In this document: positions 8,175 to 17,064 of the stretch, piece by piece
Position numbering within the stretch: position 1 is the stretch's first letter
Layout of the letters: every line of letters begins with the position of its first letter
Made by a program: the position numbers and the translations under genes
Assembly: GCA_963807425.1 (NCBI GenBank)
Contig: CAWEBZ010000005.1
Span: 93,289-157,288 of the forward strand
Source of the DNA: VRUE01 sp963807425
GTDB taxonomy: Bacteria > Actinomycetota > Thermoleophilia > Solirubrobacterales > 70-9
Reading direction: 5' to 3'
DNA: 64,000 nucleotides
Notes under the pieces: generated by a model
What the model was told of the DNA's origin: nothing
The model's database searches: none
What the model saw: only the letters and a program-made list of their open reading frames with translations

Positions 8175-9611
8175 TCAGACGACGAGATCTGGATACAGCG
8201 GGTACGCCGCCGTGAGCTCCTCGACGGCCGCACGCACCTTGCCGACCAACGCGTCCGGAAGCACCGGCTTCCCCCGGTCGTCCTCGATCGGCGCGACCGC
8301 CCCTAGGACGGCGGTGATCAGCCCGGCGATCTGGCCCATCGCCTCCTCGCCGAGGCCGCGCGTGGTCAGGGCCGCGGTCCCGAGCCGGATGCCACTCGTG
8401 AACCACGGGCCGTTCGGGTCGTACGGCAAGACGTTGCGGTTGAGCACGATGTTGCACTGGCGCAGCGCCGCCTCTGCTTGGCGGCCGTTGAGACCGTGCG
8501 GGCGCACGTCCACCAGCAGCAGATGGTTGTCGGTCCCGCCGGTCTGCAGCACCTCGCCGCCGGCCAGGAGCGCCTCGGCCAGCGCGCGCGCGTTCGCGAC
8601 GATCGCCGCCGCGTAGTCGCGGAACGATGGAGCGAGCGCTTCATGGAATGCCACGGCCTTCGCCGCCATGACGTGGGCCAGCGGGCCACCGAGGATCATC
8701 GGGCACCCCCGGTCAACGGCATCCGCGAACTCGCTGGTGCACAGCACGAGACCGCCCCGGGGGCCGCGTAGCGTCTTGTGCGTCGTCGACGTGACGACAT
8801 CGGCGTACGGAACAGGGTCGAACTCGTCCTGGAAGACGCCGCCGGCCACGAGACCCGCGAAGTGGGCCATGTCGACCATGAACACCGCGCCGACCTCGTC
8901 CGCGATCTCGCGAAAGCGGCGGAAGTCGATCTTGCGCGGGTAGGAGCTGTGGCCCGCGAGGATGAGCAGCGGGCGGGTTTCCAGCGCCAGCTCGCGCACC
9001 CGGTCGTAGTCGAGCAGGCCCGACTCCGGATCCACGCCGTACGGGACGACCTCGAAGAGCTTGGCGGACAGGTTGGCCCGCATGCCATGGGTCAGGTGGC
9101 CGCCGGAGGTCAACTCCATCGCGAGCATGCGCTGGTTGACGAGGCGCTGGCGCAGCGCCTCCCACTGCTCCGCCGACAGGAGCCGCGTGTCCCGCACCCC
9201 CTGCTCCTCGAGGAACGGCTTCTCGACGCGCTCGGCGAGGATCGCCGAGAAGGCGACGAGGTTGGCGTCGGCACCGCTGTGCGGCTGCATGTACGCGTGG
9301 TCCGCCCCGAACAGCTCCTGAGCCAGCGACGCCGCGGCCCCCTCGACCGTGTCGACGTTCTCGCAGCCTGCGTACCAGCGCTTGCCCGTGGCGCCCTCGG
9401 CGTACTTGTCCGTCATCCACTGGCCCATTGCCAGCTGGACGGCCAGCGAGCTGTAGTTCTCGCTCGCGATCAGCTTCAGCGCGTGTCGCTGGTCCTCGAG
9501 TTCGCTGCGGATCGCGGTAGCCACCTCCGGCGCCACGCCAGCGACTACCTCGAGTGCGGCCTCAAAGGCCGTGCTGGCCAGCGATGTGTCACTGGTGGCG
9601 TCAGGCGACAT
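8175..9611 (-). CDS. glyA: Serine hydroxymethyltransferase (long form)
   Basis: The 478-residue PLP enzyme interconverts serine and glycine and charges tetrahydrofolate with one-carbon units in the cytosol. Visible motifs include LIASENYSS, TDKYAEGATGKRWYAGCE, the PLP-lysine motif VTSTTHKTLRGPRGG, and SGIRLGTAALTTRG. The protein is about 50-60 residues longer than the usual 415-430. An extra segment (VEKPFLEEQGVRDTRLLSAE onward) lies before the HLTHG region, as in the long subtype of SHMT. The start is the ATG at 9611, since the longer frame would read into the tRNA. tRNA-Gly lies 32 bases upstream on the same strand. Confidence 0.95.
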   Translation of the reverse strand: MSPDATSDTSLASTAFEAALEVVAGVAPEVATAIRSELEDQRHALKLIASENYSSLAVQLAMGQWMTDKYAEGATGKRWYAGCENVDTVEGAAASLAQELFGADHAYMQPHSGADANLVAFSAILAERVEKPFLEEQGVRDTRLLSAEQWEALRQRLVNQRMLAMELTSGGHLTHGMRANLSAKLFEVVPYGVDPESGLLDYDRVRELALETRPLLILAGHSSYPRKIDFRRFREIADEVGAVFMVDMAHFAGLVAGGVFQDEFDPVPYADVVTSTTHKTLRGPRGGLVLCTSEFADAVDRGCPMILGGPLAHVMAAKAVAFHEALAPSFRDYAAAIVANARALAEALLAGGEVLQTGGTDNHLLLVDVRPHGLNGRQAEAALRQCNIVLNRNVLPYDPNGPWFTSGIRLGTAALTTRGLGEEAMGQIAGLITAVLGAVAPIEDDRGKPVLPDALVGKVRAAVEELTAAYPLYPDLVV

Positions 9612-9643
9612 GGAGCTCACCCTACCCAGGGGATTCGAAGCGA

Positions 9644-9717
9644 AGCGGCTGATGGGATTCGAACCCACGACCTTCTGCATGGCAAGCAGACGCTCTAGCC
9701 AGCTGAGCTACAGCCGC
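9644..9717 (-). tRNA. tRNA-Gly (anticodon GCC)
   Basis: The cloverleaf folds cleanly. The acceptor GCGGCTG pairs with CAGCCGC, the D stem is GCTC/GAGC, and the anticodon stem TCTGC/GCAGA holds loop TTGCCAT with anticodon GCC. The T arm is GTGGG-TTCGAAT-CCCAT. The discriminator is T, as usual for glycine, and CCA is not encoded. The glyA gene begins 32 bases downstream, so co-transcription is likely. The 3' half is duplicated at 2201-2243. Confidence 0.95.
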
Positions 9718-9852
9718 ATCGGGGGCGAGTATAGCCGTGCGTGCCGGGTAGTCGGATGGGGCGGGCAGGTTTAGAGCTACCCAATATTTGGTATGTTGAT
9801 TCTTGCCCCTGGAAGGGCGGTCGTCGGTAGCGAAGCGACAGGGAGGCTCACG

Positions 9853-10683
9853 ATGAATCGAAAGTTGGCAGTCCTAGTCGCATTGTTCCCAGTCATCATC
9901 GCCGCGGCGCTCTCCCCCTCCGTTGCGCTGGCCTGGGCACCCGCTGGCCAGGCGACCGTCCATCCTGGGGTACAAGTCTTCACCGAAGGCGCGCAGTGCA
10001 CCTCCAACTTCGTCTTTGAGGACGCCTCCAGCGTCTACCTGGGACAGGCGGCGCACTGCTCGGGAACAGGCGGTCAGACCGAAACCGACGGCTGCAGCAG
10101 CGGCTCGCTGCCGCTCGGCACGCCGGTGAAAGTGACCGGCGCCAGCAAAGCGGGCACGCTCGCCTACAGCTCCTGGCTGACGATGCAGGCAAACGGGGAG
10201 ACGAACCCCGACGCCTGCGCCTTCAACGACTTCGCCCTGATCAGGATCGACCCGGCCGACATCGGCAGGGTCGATCCGTCGGTGCCGGGCTTCGGTGGAC
10301 CGACCGGCGTAGGCGATGCCGGCGGCCTGGGCTCGACCGTGTACTCCTACGGCAACTCGGAACTGCGCGGTGGCATCACCAAGCTCAGCCCCAAGCAGGG
10401 CATCGTGGTCCAGAGCGAAGGTGGCGGCTGGAGCCACAACGTGGTCACGCTGTCGCCGGGGATCCCCGGCGACTCGGGCAGCGGCTTCCTCAATTCCTCG
10501 GGGGCGGCCCTGGGAGTGCTCAGCACCCTGCAGCTGGCCCCGCTGCCGGGTTCCAACGGAGTCGGCGACCTTGCCAAGGAGCTCGCCTACATGAGGGCCC
10601 ACAGCCCGCTCTCCACGGTCCAGCTGGTCGCCGGGACCGAGCCGTTCAAAGCCAACCTGCTCGGCGCGATACTCGGCTCCTAG
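9853..10683 (+). CDS. Secreted chymotrypsin-fold serine protease
   Basis: The 276-residue protein has a signal peptide (LAVLVALFPVIIAAALSPSVALA, about residues 5-27). The catalytic triad can be read as His68 in LGQAAHCSG, Asp126 in FNDFALIRID and Ser208 in PGDSGSGF. The cysteines at 49/69 and 81/122 could form disulfides. This is an S1-like protease, probably extracellular, with unknown substrate. The ATG at 9853 is preceded by AGGGAGG. An upstream in-frame ATG at 9793 would add 20 residues before the signal peptide and is less likely. Confidence 0.85.
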   Translation: MNRKLAVLVALFPVIIAAALSPSVALAWAPAGQATVHPGVQVFTEGAQCTSNFVFEDASSVYLGQAAHCSGTGGQTETDGCSSGSLPLGTPVKVTGASKAGTLAYSSWLTMQANGETNPDACAFNDFALIRIDPADIGRVDPSVPGFGGPTGVGDAGGLGSTVYSYGNSELRGGITKLSPKQGIVVQSEGGGWSHNVVTLSPGIPGDSGSGFLNSSGAALGVLSTLQLAPLPGSNGVGDLAKELAYMRAHSPLSTVQLVAGTEPFKANLLGAILGS

Positions 10684-10688
10684 CCCTC

Positions 10689-11180
10689 CTAGCGGTCCAG
10701 CTCGGCGATCAGGTCCTGCAGGTCGAGTGGCCGCGTGTACATCTCGACCTTCTGCCCGGGCTGGGGCTCCGGCCACTCGTCCTTCGGCCGATCCCAGTAG
10801 AGCTCGATGCCGTTGCCGTCGGGATCGTTGAGGTAGAGCGCCTCGCTGACGCCGTGATCGGAGGCGCCGGTAAGCGGAACGCCCGCCTCGGAGAGGCGGC
10901 GCAGGGCATCCGCCAGGGCGCGGCGGGTCGGGTAGCGGATCGCGAAGTGAAAGAGGCCGGTCGTCCCCGGCGGCGGTGGCGAACCGCCTTTCGAGTGCCA
11001 GGTATTGAGACCGATGTGGTGGTGGTAACCGCCAGCGGAGACGAAGGCGGCTTCCTCTCCGTAGCGCTGCTGCAGCTCGAAGCCGAGCACGCCGCAGTAG
11101 AAGTCGAGGGCGCGGTCTATGTCGGCCACCTTGAGGTGGACGTGGCCGATGTCCACACCGGGATCGATCGGCTCAGCCAT
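10689..11180 (-). CDS. VOC / glyoxalase-type metalloprotein
   Basis: The 163-residue protein contains paired beta-alpha-beta-beta-beta modules of the vicinal oxygen chelate superfamily. Motifs are DIGHVHLKVADIDRALDFY, GYHHHIGLNTW, FHFAIRYPTR and the metal-site strand YLNDPDGNGIELYWDRP. The order is that of catechol-2,3-dioxygenase-like or glyoxalase-like enzymes, with likely metal ligands His, His and Glu. Substrate unknown. The ATG at 11180 overlaps the stop of the upstream RNase HI-like gene by eight bases, which suggests coupled translation. Confidence 0.85.
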   Translation of the reverse strand: MAEPIDPGVDIGHVHLKVADIDRALDFYCGVLGFELQQRYGEEAAFVSAGGYHHHIGLNTWHSKGGSPPPPGTTGLFHFAIRYPTRRALADALRRLSEAGVPLTGASDHGVSEALYLNDPDGNGIELYWDRPKDEWPEPQPGQKVEMYTRPLDLQDLIAELDR

Positions 11181-11569
11181 CGAGCGCCTGGTTGACGAGG
11201 CGATCTGCCTCGCCGTTGTGCTCGCGACGGACATGGCGAATCGACCAGTTGTCAAAGGGCCGCAGGGCCTGCTTCACCTCGGCGTGCAGTTCGCGCATGC
11301 GTCGAGTCCTTGACTTTGTATTCGCCTTTGACCTGGCGCACGACAAGCTCCGAGTCGCCGACCAGCTCCAGCTCGCTCGCCCCCAGCGCCGCCGCCCGCT
11401 CGATGCCGAGCAGCAGCGCCCGGTACTCGGCGACGTTATTGGTCGCCCGGCCGATCCGTTCGCCGAGCTCCTCGAGCACCTCGCCGCCAGGACCCTGCAC
11501 GACGGCCGCGATCGCCGCCGGGCCCGGGTTGCCCCGAGCACCGCCGTCTACGTTGACCACGAGCTTCAC
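11173..11569 (-). CDS. RNase HI-like protein, frameshifted in this sequence
   Basis: Two frames together give a complete RNase HI fold of about 131 residues. The first has KLVVNVDGGARGNPGPAA (Asp), NNVAEYRALLLG (Glu) and VGDSELVVRQ (Asp). After VKGEYKVKDS the frame changes near 11300, and MRELHAEVKQ and HNGEADRLVNQAL (last Asp) continue in the other frame. All four catalytic acids are therefore present. The shift fits one extra base in the stretch reading GACTCGACGCATG. RNase HI cleaves RNA in RNA-DNA hybrids. The break is more likely sequence error than a true pseudogene. Confidence 0.8.
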
Positions 11570-11575
11570 GAAGAC

Positions 11576-12121
11576 TCAGCCGACCGGTTCGCCGTCGCGC
11601 GCGCGTCCGCTGTTCGGTGCGCCCAGGCTGAGCTGTCCGGCGCCAGCGGCGGCGGCGTTCCACTGGCGAGCGGAGCCGTCGAGCTGGTCGACCTCACGGC
11701 CCTTGTCGAGCTCGAAGACCGGGCGCAACTCATCGCCGAGATCGACGCCCCACTGGTACCAAGAGAGCTCCCAGGCGACCGTGATCCGCACTTCGTTCGG
11801 CGATCCCGCCGCGGCGCCGACCGATACCCAGGGCTGGCCCAGGGTCCGCATCAGGCCGGCGACGGTGCGAGCGGCCTCGCTCGCGTTGAAGCGCGCCACA
11901 GCTCGATCGAGTCGGCCCTGGGGGGACTCGCCGCCGTCCGGCTGCTGGCGCCCCACATTGGCGCCCGGGGCCGCCGGATCGACCCAGCCGAGCCGCTCGG
12001 CATGGCTGCGGCAAAGCTCGCAGACCCGCCGCGGCCCGTCCTTGGGGCTGATGTAGGTCCGGGTCCTCTCCCCCGCCAGAATGGTCCGGCCACAGACCGC
12101 GCAGCTCTCTTCGCGAGTCAC
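11576..12121 (-). CDS. Zinc-ribbon protein of unknown function
   Basis: The 181-residue protein opens with two CxxC pairs (CAVCGRTI and CELCRSH), so residues 8-36 probably bind one zinc ion. The middle is polar and likely flexible. A Trp-rich conserved-looking block follows (RITVAWELSWYQWGVDLGDE). No enzyme motif is visible. It starts with GTG and lies just upstream of the RNase HI-like gene on the same strand, so the two probably share a transcript. I do not recognise the family. Confidence 0.7.
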   Translation of the reverse strand: MTREESCAVCGRTILAGERTRTYISPKDGPRRVCELCRSHAERLGWVDPAAPGANVGRQQPDGGESPQGRLDRAVARFNASEAARTVAGLMRTLGQPWVSVGAAAGSPNEVRITVAWELSWYQWGVDLGDELRPVFELDKGREVDQLDGSARQWNAAAAGAGQLSLGAPNSGRARDGEPVG

Positions 12122-12162
12122 TCCCTCAACTTAGATGATCGGGATCCGCCCGCGCACCCGAT

Positions 12163-14226
12163 TCATGCCGCTGCAACGACTTTGGAAGCGAGGTGCGCGG
12201 GAACCTCTTCGTAGTGATCGAACTCGAGCTCGAAATCGGCGCGGCCGCCGCTGATCGAGCGCAGGTCCGGCGCGTAGTCGAGCACCTCGGCCATCGGCAC
12301 CTCGGCCCTGACCTCGGTCATCGTCCCCTTCGGCTCCATCCCCAGCGGGTGACCGCGACGTGAGTTGAGATCGCCGATCACGTCTCCGACGACGTCCTCG
12401 GGACAGCTGACGACGAGGCGGACGATCGGCTCGAGCAGCACCGGCTCCGCTTCTTCCATCGCCTCCCTAAAAGCCATCGCGCCGGCGATTTTGAAGGCCA
12501 TCTCGGAGGAGTCGACGTCGTGATGCTTGCCGTCGACCAACCGCACCCGCACGCCCTTGACCGGATAGCCGGCGACGGTCCCGTGAGCCATCGCCTCCTC
12601 CACGCCCTTCTCCACCGCCGGGATGAAGCTGCCCGGGATCGAGGCGCCCTTGATCTTGTTGACGAAGTCGAGCCCGACACCGTCCTCAGCCGGCTCGATC
12701 TCGATCTGACAGTCGGCAAACTGGCCCCTGCCGCCGGACTGCTTCTTGTAGCGGGCGTGGGCCTTGGCCGGAGCACGGATCGACTCCTGGTAGGGGACGC
12801 GGGGCGGGTGCAGCTCGATCTCGACCCCGAAGCGCCGCTTCATCCGCGCCACGATCACCTCGACGTGGATCTGGGTGAGGCCGGCGATGATCTGCTCCCC
12901 CGTCTGCCGGTCGCGGTGCACGTCGAGCGTCGGGTCCTCCTCGGTCAGGCGCCGCACTGCCGCGGCGGCCTTGTCCTCGTCTCCCTTCGACCTCGGCTCG
13001 TAGGCGAACGCCATCACCGGCGCCGGCAGATCCAATGGAGGGAAGGCAACCTCCTGCTGCTGCTCGCAGAGGACATCGCCGGCCCGGGTCTCCTTCAGCT
13101 TGGCGACCGCGCCGATGTCCCCCGCGCCGAGGTCGGAGACCTGGGTCAGGTCCTTTCCCACCGCCTGCCCGAGCTGCCCGATCCGCTCCTTCTGGCTTCT
13201 GGTCACGTTGACCGTCTGCGAGTCGGAGCGCAGCGTGCCGCGGTAGATGCGGAAGAGGTTGACGCGGCCCGTGTAAGGGTCGGCGAGCGTCTTGAAGACG
13301 TATGCGACGAGGGGGGCGTCCGCGTCGGGCTCGAGCTCGATCGACTCGCCCTCGGCGCCGAGCGCCGACACCGCGCCGCGCATCGCCGGCGAGGGCAGAT
13401 CCTCGACCAGCGCCTCGAGCAGCCGGCCGGTACCCAGGTTGCGGGTCGCGGCCCCACAGGTGACCGGGAAGATGCGCCCGGCGGTGACACCCTGCTTCAG
13501 CACCTGGACGATCTCGTCGTGGTCGATCTCCTCGCCGTCGAGGTAGCGCTCCATCAGCTCGTCGGAGTTCTCCGCCACCTCGTCCATCAGCTTCTCCCGG
13601 TACTCCTCGGCCTGGGCGCGCAGCTCCTCGGGGATCTCCACCTCTTTGGCGGCACCGGGCCCGGTGTCCTCGTAGACGAAGGCCTCGAGGTCGATTAGAT
13701 CGATCACGCCTCGCAGCCCCTGCTCGGCGCCGATCGGGATCTCGGTGGCGACCACATGCGGGCCGAAGGCGCCCTTGAGCGAATCGAGGGCGCGGAAGAA
13801 GTCGGCCCGCTCGCGATCGAGCATGTTGACGTAGACGAGCCGCGCCAAGCCCTCTGCGTCGGCCCGGCGCCAGAGCCGCTCGGTGTGGACCTCGACTCCC
13901 ATCACCCCGTTGACGACGACGACCGCTGCGTCGGCCACGCGGAGCGCCGCAATCGCGTCGGCGACGAAGCTCGGCTCGCCCGGCGTGTCGATCAGGTTGA
14001 TCTTTCGCCCATCGTGCTCGAAGCAGGCGACGGCGGCGCCGATCGACATCTCGCGCTCCTGCTCGTCGGGCTCGTGGTCGGAGACGGTCGAGCCGTCGGC
14101 CACCGACCCCAGCCTCGTCACCGCACCGGCCTCGAACAGCATCGCCTCGTGCAGACTCGTCTTGCCGCAGCCCCGATGCCCTATTAGGACGACGTTGCGA
14201 ATCCGATCTGCGGCCTTATGTGGCAC
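12163..14226 (-). CDS. Elongation factor G-like translational GTPase
   Basis: The 687-residue protein has the full EF-G domain order. GTPase motifs are GHRGCGKTSLHEA (G1), DTPGEPSFV (G3) and NMLDRERADF (G4). Domain II follows (DPYTGRVNLFRIYRG), then domains III-V (GGRGQFADCQIEIEP, and near the end RRGHPLGMEPKG). It belongs to the EF-G-like paralogue group rather than clearly to canonical FusA, and no rpsL/rpsG/tuf genes are nearby. It may act in ribosome translocation, recycling or stress. The start is GTG at 14226. Confidence 0.88.
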   Translation of the reverse strand: MPHKAADRIRNVVLIGHRGCGKTSLHEAMLFEAGAVTRLGSVADGSTVSDHEPDEQEREMSIGAAVACFEHDGRKINLIDTPGEPSFVADAIAALRVADAAVVVVNGVMGVEVHTERLWRRADAEGLARLVYVNMLDRERADFFRALDSLKGAFGPHVVATEIPIGAEQGLRGVIDLIDLEAFVYEDTGPGAAKEVEIPEELRAQAEEYREKLMDEVAENSDELMERYLDGEEIDHDEIVQVLKQGVTAGRIFPVTCGAATRNLGTGRLLEALVEDLPSPAMRGAVSALGAEGESIELEPDADAPLVAYVFKTLADPYTGRVNLFRIYRGTLRSDSQTVNVTRSQKERIGQLGQAVGKDLTQVSDLGAGDIGAVAKLKETRAGDVLCEQQQEVAFPPLDLPAPVMAFAYEPRSKGDEDKAAAAVRRLTEEDPTLDVHRDRQTGEQIIAGLTQIHVEVIVARMKRRFGVEIELHPPRVPYQESIRAPAKAHARYKKQSGGRGQFADCQIEIEPAEDGVGLDFVNKIKGASIPGSFIPAVEKGVEEAMAHGTVAGYPVKGVRVRLVDGKHHDVDSSEMAFKIAGAMAFREAMEEAEPVLLEPIVRLVVSCPEDVVGDVIGDLNSRRGHPLGMEPKGTMTEVRAEVPMAEVLDYAPDLRSISGGRADFELEFDHYEEVPAHLASKVVAAA

Positions 14227-14270
14227 GCAATGAAGTTACACCCGGTACGGACTAATTCAAACCTGTAGAG

Positions 14271-15044
14271 CTAAGCAGCCTGCAGGCCGGACTTGAGGCG
14301 CATGACCGCCTTGGTGTGGAGCTGCGATACGCGTGACTCCGTGACCCCGAGCACCTCGCCGATCTCACGCAGGGTGAGGTTCTCGTAGTAGTAGAGGGCG
14401 ACGACGAGCTGCTCGCGCTCGGGCAGCGAGGCGACGGCCTCGGTCAGGCGGTCCTTGACCTCGCTGCTGGCGAGCGACTCCTGAGGATCCTCCGCGCGCG
14501 GGTCGGAGATCGTGTCGAGCAGCGAGACCTGATCGCCGGAGGAGTCGGAGACGGTCCAGAGCTCGTCTAGCGCGTAGACCGACGAATTGTGGATCTCCAG
14601 CAGCGAGGTCTGCAGTTCGTCCTCGCTGACACCGAGTTTCGCCGCCAGCTCGGCCTCGGTGGGGGCTCGCTGCAGTTCGTGCTCGAGCTTAGCTTGGGCG
14701 GCCTCGATCTCCCGCGCCCGCGAGCGCACCGAGCGCGGCACCCAGTCCAGCGAGCGCAGCTCGTCGATGATCGCGCCACGGATCCGGGTCATCGCGAAGG
14801 TCTCGAATTTGATTCCCCGCTCGGGCTCGAAGCGCTCGATCGCCCCGATCAGGCCCATCAGCCCGTAGGAGATCAGGTCGGCGTCGTCGACGTGGGACGG
14901 CAGCCCGGCGCCAAGCCGGCCGGCGACGAACTTGACCATCGGCGAGTAGGCGACGACGAGACGCTCGCGCGCGGACGCGTCTCCGTCTGCCTTGTAGCGG
15001 CGCCACAGATCACGCAGCTCCACCTCTTTTACGCCGGTTTCCAT
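14271..15044 (-). CDS. RNA polymerase sigma factor, FliA/WhiG family
   Basis: The 257-residue protein is a group 3 sigma factor. Region 2 is visible as LISYGLMGLIGAIERFEPERGIKFETFAMTRIRG, written here in two parts: residues up to IERFEP, then ERGIKFETFA. Region 3 follows (WVPRSVRSRAREIE) and region 4 ends with LTLREIGEVLGVTESRVSQL, the -35 recognition helix-turn-helix. The nearest families are FliA (motility) and WhiG (development). No flagellar genes are in the window, so a developmental or stress regulon is possible. It lies 64 bases downstream of xerD on the same strand. Confidence 0.92.
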   Translation of the reverse strand: METGVKEVELRDLWRRYKADGDASARERLVVAYSPMVKFVAGRLGAGLPSHVDDADLISYGLMGLIGAIERFEPERGIKFETFAMTRIRGAIIDELRSLDWVPRSVRSRAREIEAAQAKLEHELQRAPTEAELAAKLGVSEDELQTSLLEIHNSSVYALDELWTVSDSSGDQVSLLDTISDPRAEDPQESLASSEVKDRLTEAVASLPEREQLVVALYYYENLTLREIGEVLGVTESRVSQLHTKAVMRLKSGLQAA

Positions 15045-15108
15045 GCCGCTTGGCTCGATTCTACGTTTGCAGGGGGTTATCGCGCGTCATGCACGTGGAT
15101 TTGCGCAG

Positions 15109-15990
15109 CTATGCACGCGGATGCGTCGCAGCGTAGGCGTCACGCAGGCGGGCCGCATCAACGCGAGTGTAGACCTGAGTGGTCGAGATTGAGGCGTGGC
15201 CGAGCAGCTCCTGGATCGTGCGCAGGTCCGCCCCACCCTCGAGCAGATGCGTGGCGAAGCTGTGACGCAGCGAGTGCGGAGAGACGCCGCCGGCCAGCGC
15301 CGCCTCCCGCACCCAGAGACCGAGGCGGCGGGTGACATCGGAGTTGGAGAGGCGGCGGCCGCTCTTCGAGAGGAAAAGCGCGCGCTCGCGCGGGTCAGCG
15401 CTCAAGGCGTGGCGGCCGCGCTCGCTGTAGCGCTGCAGCGCCTGCTGTGCCGGCTCGCCGACCGGCAGCAGGCGCTCCTTGGAACCCTTGCCGAGAACCC
15501 GGAGCTGCTCGGTCTCGAAGTCCAGCGCACCAAGGTCGAGGTTGACGATCTCCTCGCAGCGCAGCCCGCACGAGTAGGCGAGCTCGAGCATCGCCCGGTC
15601 GCGCAGCTCCAGAGGCGTGCGTGCCGGTATCCGCTCGAGCAGGGAGCGGACCTGCTCGGCGGATAGCACCCGCGGCAGCTTCTCTTCCTTCTTCGGGCTG
15701 GAGACCAGGTCGGCCGGGTTCTGACTCACCCGTTCGGTTCGGACGAGGAAGTCGAAGAGGCCGCGGATCGCGGCAAGCTTGCGGGCGACCGTCGCCGGCG
15801 CCGCGCCGTCAGAAGAGAGCCCGGCGCCGTAGCGGCGCACGTCGCGATGGCGAATCTCGCCGGGGATCCGACCCCCGGCCCACTCGACGAACTGACCCAG
15901 ATCGACCGCGTAAGCCCGCCTTGTCCGCTCGGCCGCATTCCGTCCCTTCAGGTCGCGGTCGTAGCTTGCCAGTGCCTCGCCCCAGTCCAT
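15109..15990 (-). CDS. xerD: Tyrosine recombinase XerC/XerD
   Basis: The 293-residue protein has an N-terminal SAM-like core-binding domain (ASYDRDLKGRNAAERTRRAY) and a C-terminal catalytic domain. The catalytic residues are readable: Arg in YSCGLRCEEI, Lys in GKGSKERLLP, His/Arg in SPHSLRHSFATH, His in LLGHASISTTQ, and Tyr in VYTRVD. Its length and motifs match the chromosome dimer resolution recombinases. XerD is more likely than a phage integrase because it sits in a housekeeping context without mobile genes. Confidence 0.92.
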   Translation of the reverse strand: MDWGEALASYDRDLKGRNAAERTRRAYAVDLGQFVEWAGGRIPGEIRHRDVRRYGAGLSSDGAAPATVARKLAAIRGLFDFLVRTERVSQNPADLVSSPKKEEKLPRVLSAEQVRSLLERIPARTPLELRDRAMLELAYSCGLRCEEIVNLDLGALDFETEQLRVLGKGSKERLLPVGEPAQQALQRYSERGRHALSADPRERALFLSKSGRRLSNSDVTRRLGLWVREAALAGGVSPHSLRHSFATHLLEGGADLRTIQELLGHASISTTQVYTRVDAARLRDAYAATHPRA

Positions 15991-16023
15991 GGGAGGAGGT
16001 TCGCCGCGATGACCCGCGAGCCT

Positions 16024-17064
16024 CTAGCCGATGTAGATCGGCGTTCCTACTTCAACCTGGTCGTAGAGCTCTTCGACGTCGGGGACCGACATCCGCACGC
16101 AGCCGTGGGAGGCGGCCGAGCCCAGCGACGAGGTTTCTTCGGTGCCGTGGATGCCCGCCCCTTCGTAGATCCCCATCCAGCGCGCCTTCAGCGGGTTTGA
16201 CGGGCCGGGCGGAATCGACTGCCCGGCAAGGCTGCCGGCCCAGTCGGACTCGGGCACGTGCCAGGTGGGTTCGACCTGCTTGTCCTGGAGGTGGTAGAGC
16301 CCTTCGGGGGTTTCGAGGCCTTCCTGGCCGACGGCGACCGTGTAGGTCTTGGCCAGCTTCAGGTCCTTCCAGAGGCGCAGGGTGTAAGTGGCGCGATCGA
16401 GCGTGAGGTAGGTCGGGTACTCGGTGGTGACCTCGTCTCCAGTCACCTCCGGTTCGACCGGATGGGTGCGGGCGGCGATCGTGTGGTCGGCGTTCGCGTT
16501 CAACACCGCGGCGTTCAGCTGCTTGGTCAGAAGGTTGTCGCGCAGCTTGCGCCCGTACTGCGCCGCGACGACGGTGAGTTCGGCGCCGTTGGCGCTGACC
16601 GTGGCGTCCTCGGGCGCCCGTTCGACCTCCCTCGCCACCTTGCGCACGAAGCGGTTGATCGCGGGCTGTGAGTAGGTGACGTCGGCCCCGATCCGGTCGT
16701 CGACGGAGCCGCCGCTGACGTAGCGGACGAGACGGCCCGGCAGCCCCCCGTCGCGACTCTCGGCGAGCGCTTCGTCGATCGCGGCGTCCAGATCCGCGTG
16801 AACCTTCAGCTTCTCTCCCGGCAGCTCCCAGCTGCGCCCGTCATAGCCGACGCGCAACGAGTGGCGCAGCGGGCCGAGCAGCTGGCGGCTCACCGCCTGT
16901 TTCGCTTCAGCCGCGCTGAGACCACCGACGTCGACGCCGCCGATCGTCACGCCATCGGCGATCTCGTCCTTCTGGGAGTTGTCATAGGCGTAGGCGCCAA
17001 AGGCGCCTAGGAGGAGGACGAGAACACCGGTGACGATCGCGATTTGAGTCTTGCGGCCCATCAC
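16024..17064 (-). CDS. L,D-transpeptidase with peptidoglycan-binding-like domain
   Basis: The 346-residue protein has an N-terminal membrane anchor (IAIVTGVLVLLLGAFGAYAY). Next comes a PG_binding_4-type region (IGGVDVGGLSAAEAKQAV). The C-terminal YkuD domain contains the active-site signature around HGTEETSSLG and SHGCVRMSV, with the catalytic Cys in HGCVR. Such enzymes make 3-3 cross-links in the cell wall outside the membrane. The gene is divergent from the 5-FCL-like gene. Confidence 0.93.
   Translation of the reverse strand: MMGRKTQIAIVTGVLVLLLGAFGAYAYDNSQKDEIADGVTIGGVDVGGLSAAEAKQAVSRQLLGPLRHSLRVGYDGRSWELPGEKLKVHADLDAAIDEALAESRDGGLPGRLVRYVSGGSVDDRIGADVTYSQPAINRFVRKVAREVERAPEDATVSANGAELTVVAAQYGRKLRDNLLTKQLNAAVLNANADHTIAARTHPVEPEVTGDEVTTEYPTYLTLDRATYTLRLWKDLKLAKTYTVAVGQEGLETPEGLYHLQDKQVEPTWHVPESDWAGSLAGQSIPPGPSNPLKARWMGIYEGAGIHGTEETSSLGSAASHGCVRMSVPDVEELYDQVEVGTPIYIG

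Noticed and set aside
9612..9643. Glycine riboswitch before glyA
   Set aside because: Only 32 bases separate the tRNA and glyA, too short for the aptamer.
12520..13698. 392-codon plus-strand frame
   Set aside because: It lies wholly antisense to the EF-G-like gene. It is a GC-driven shadow frame.
15109..15990. XerD-like gene considered as the integrase for the tRNA-bounded segment
   Set aside because: It lies outside the segment, in a housekeeping setting, and its motifs and length fit chromosomal XerC/XerD.
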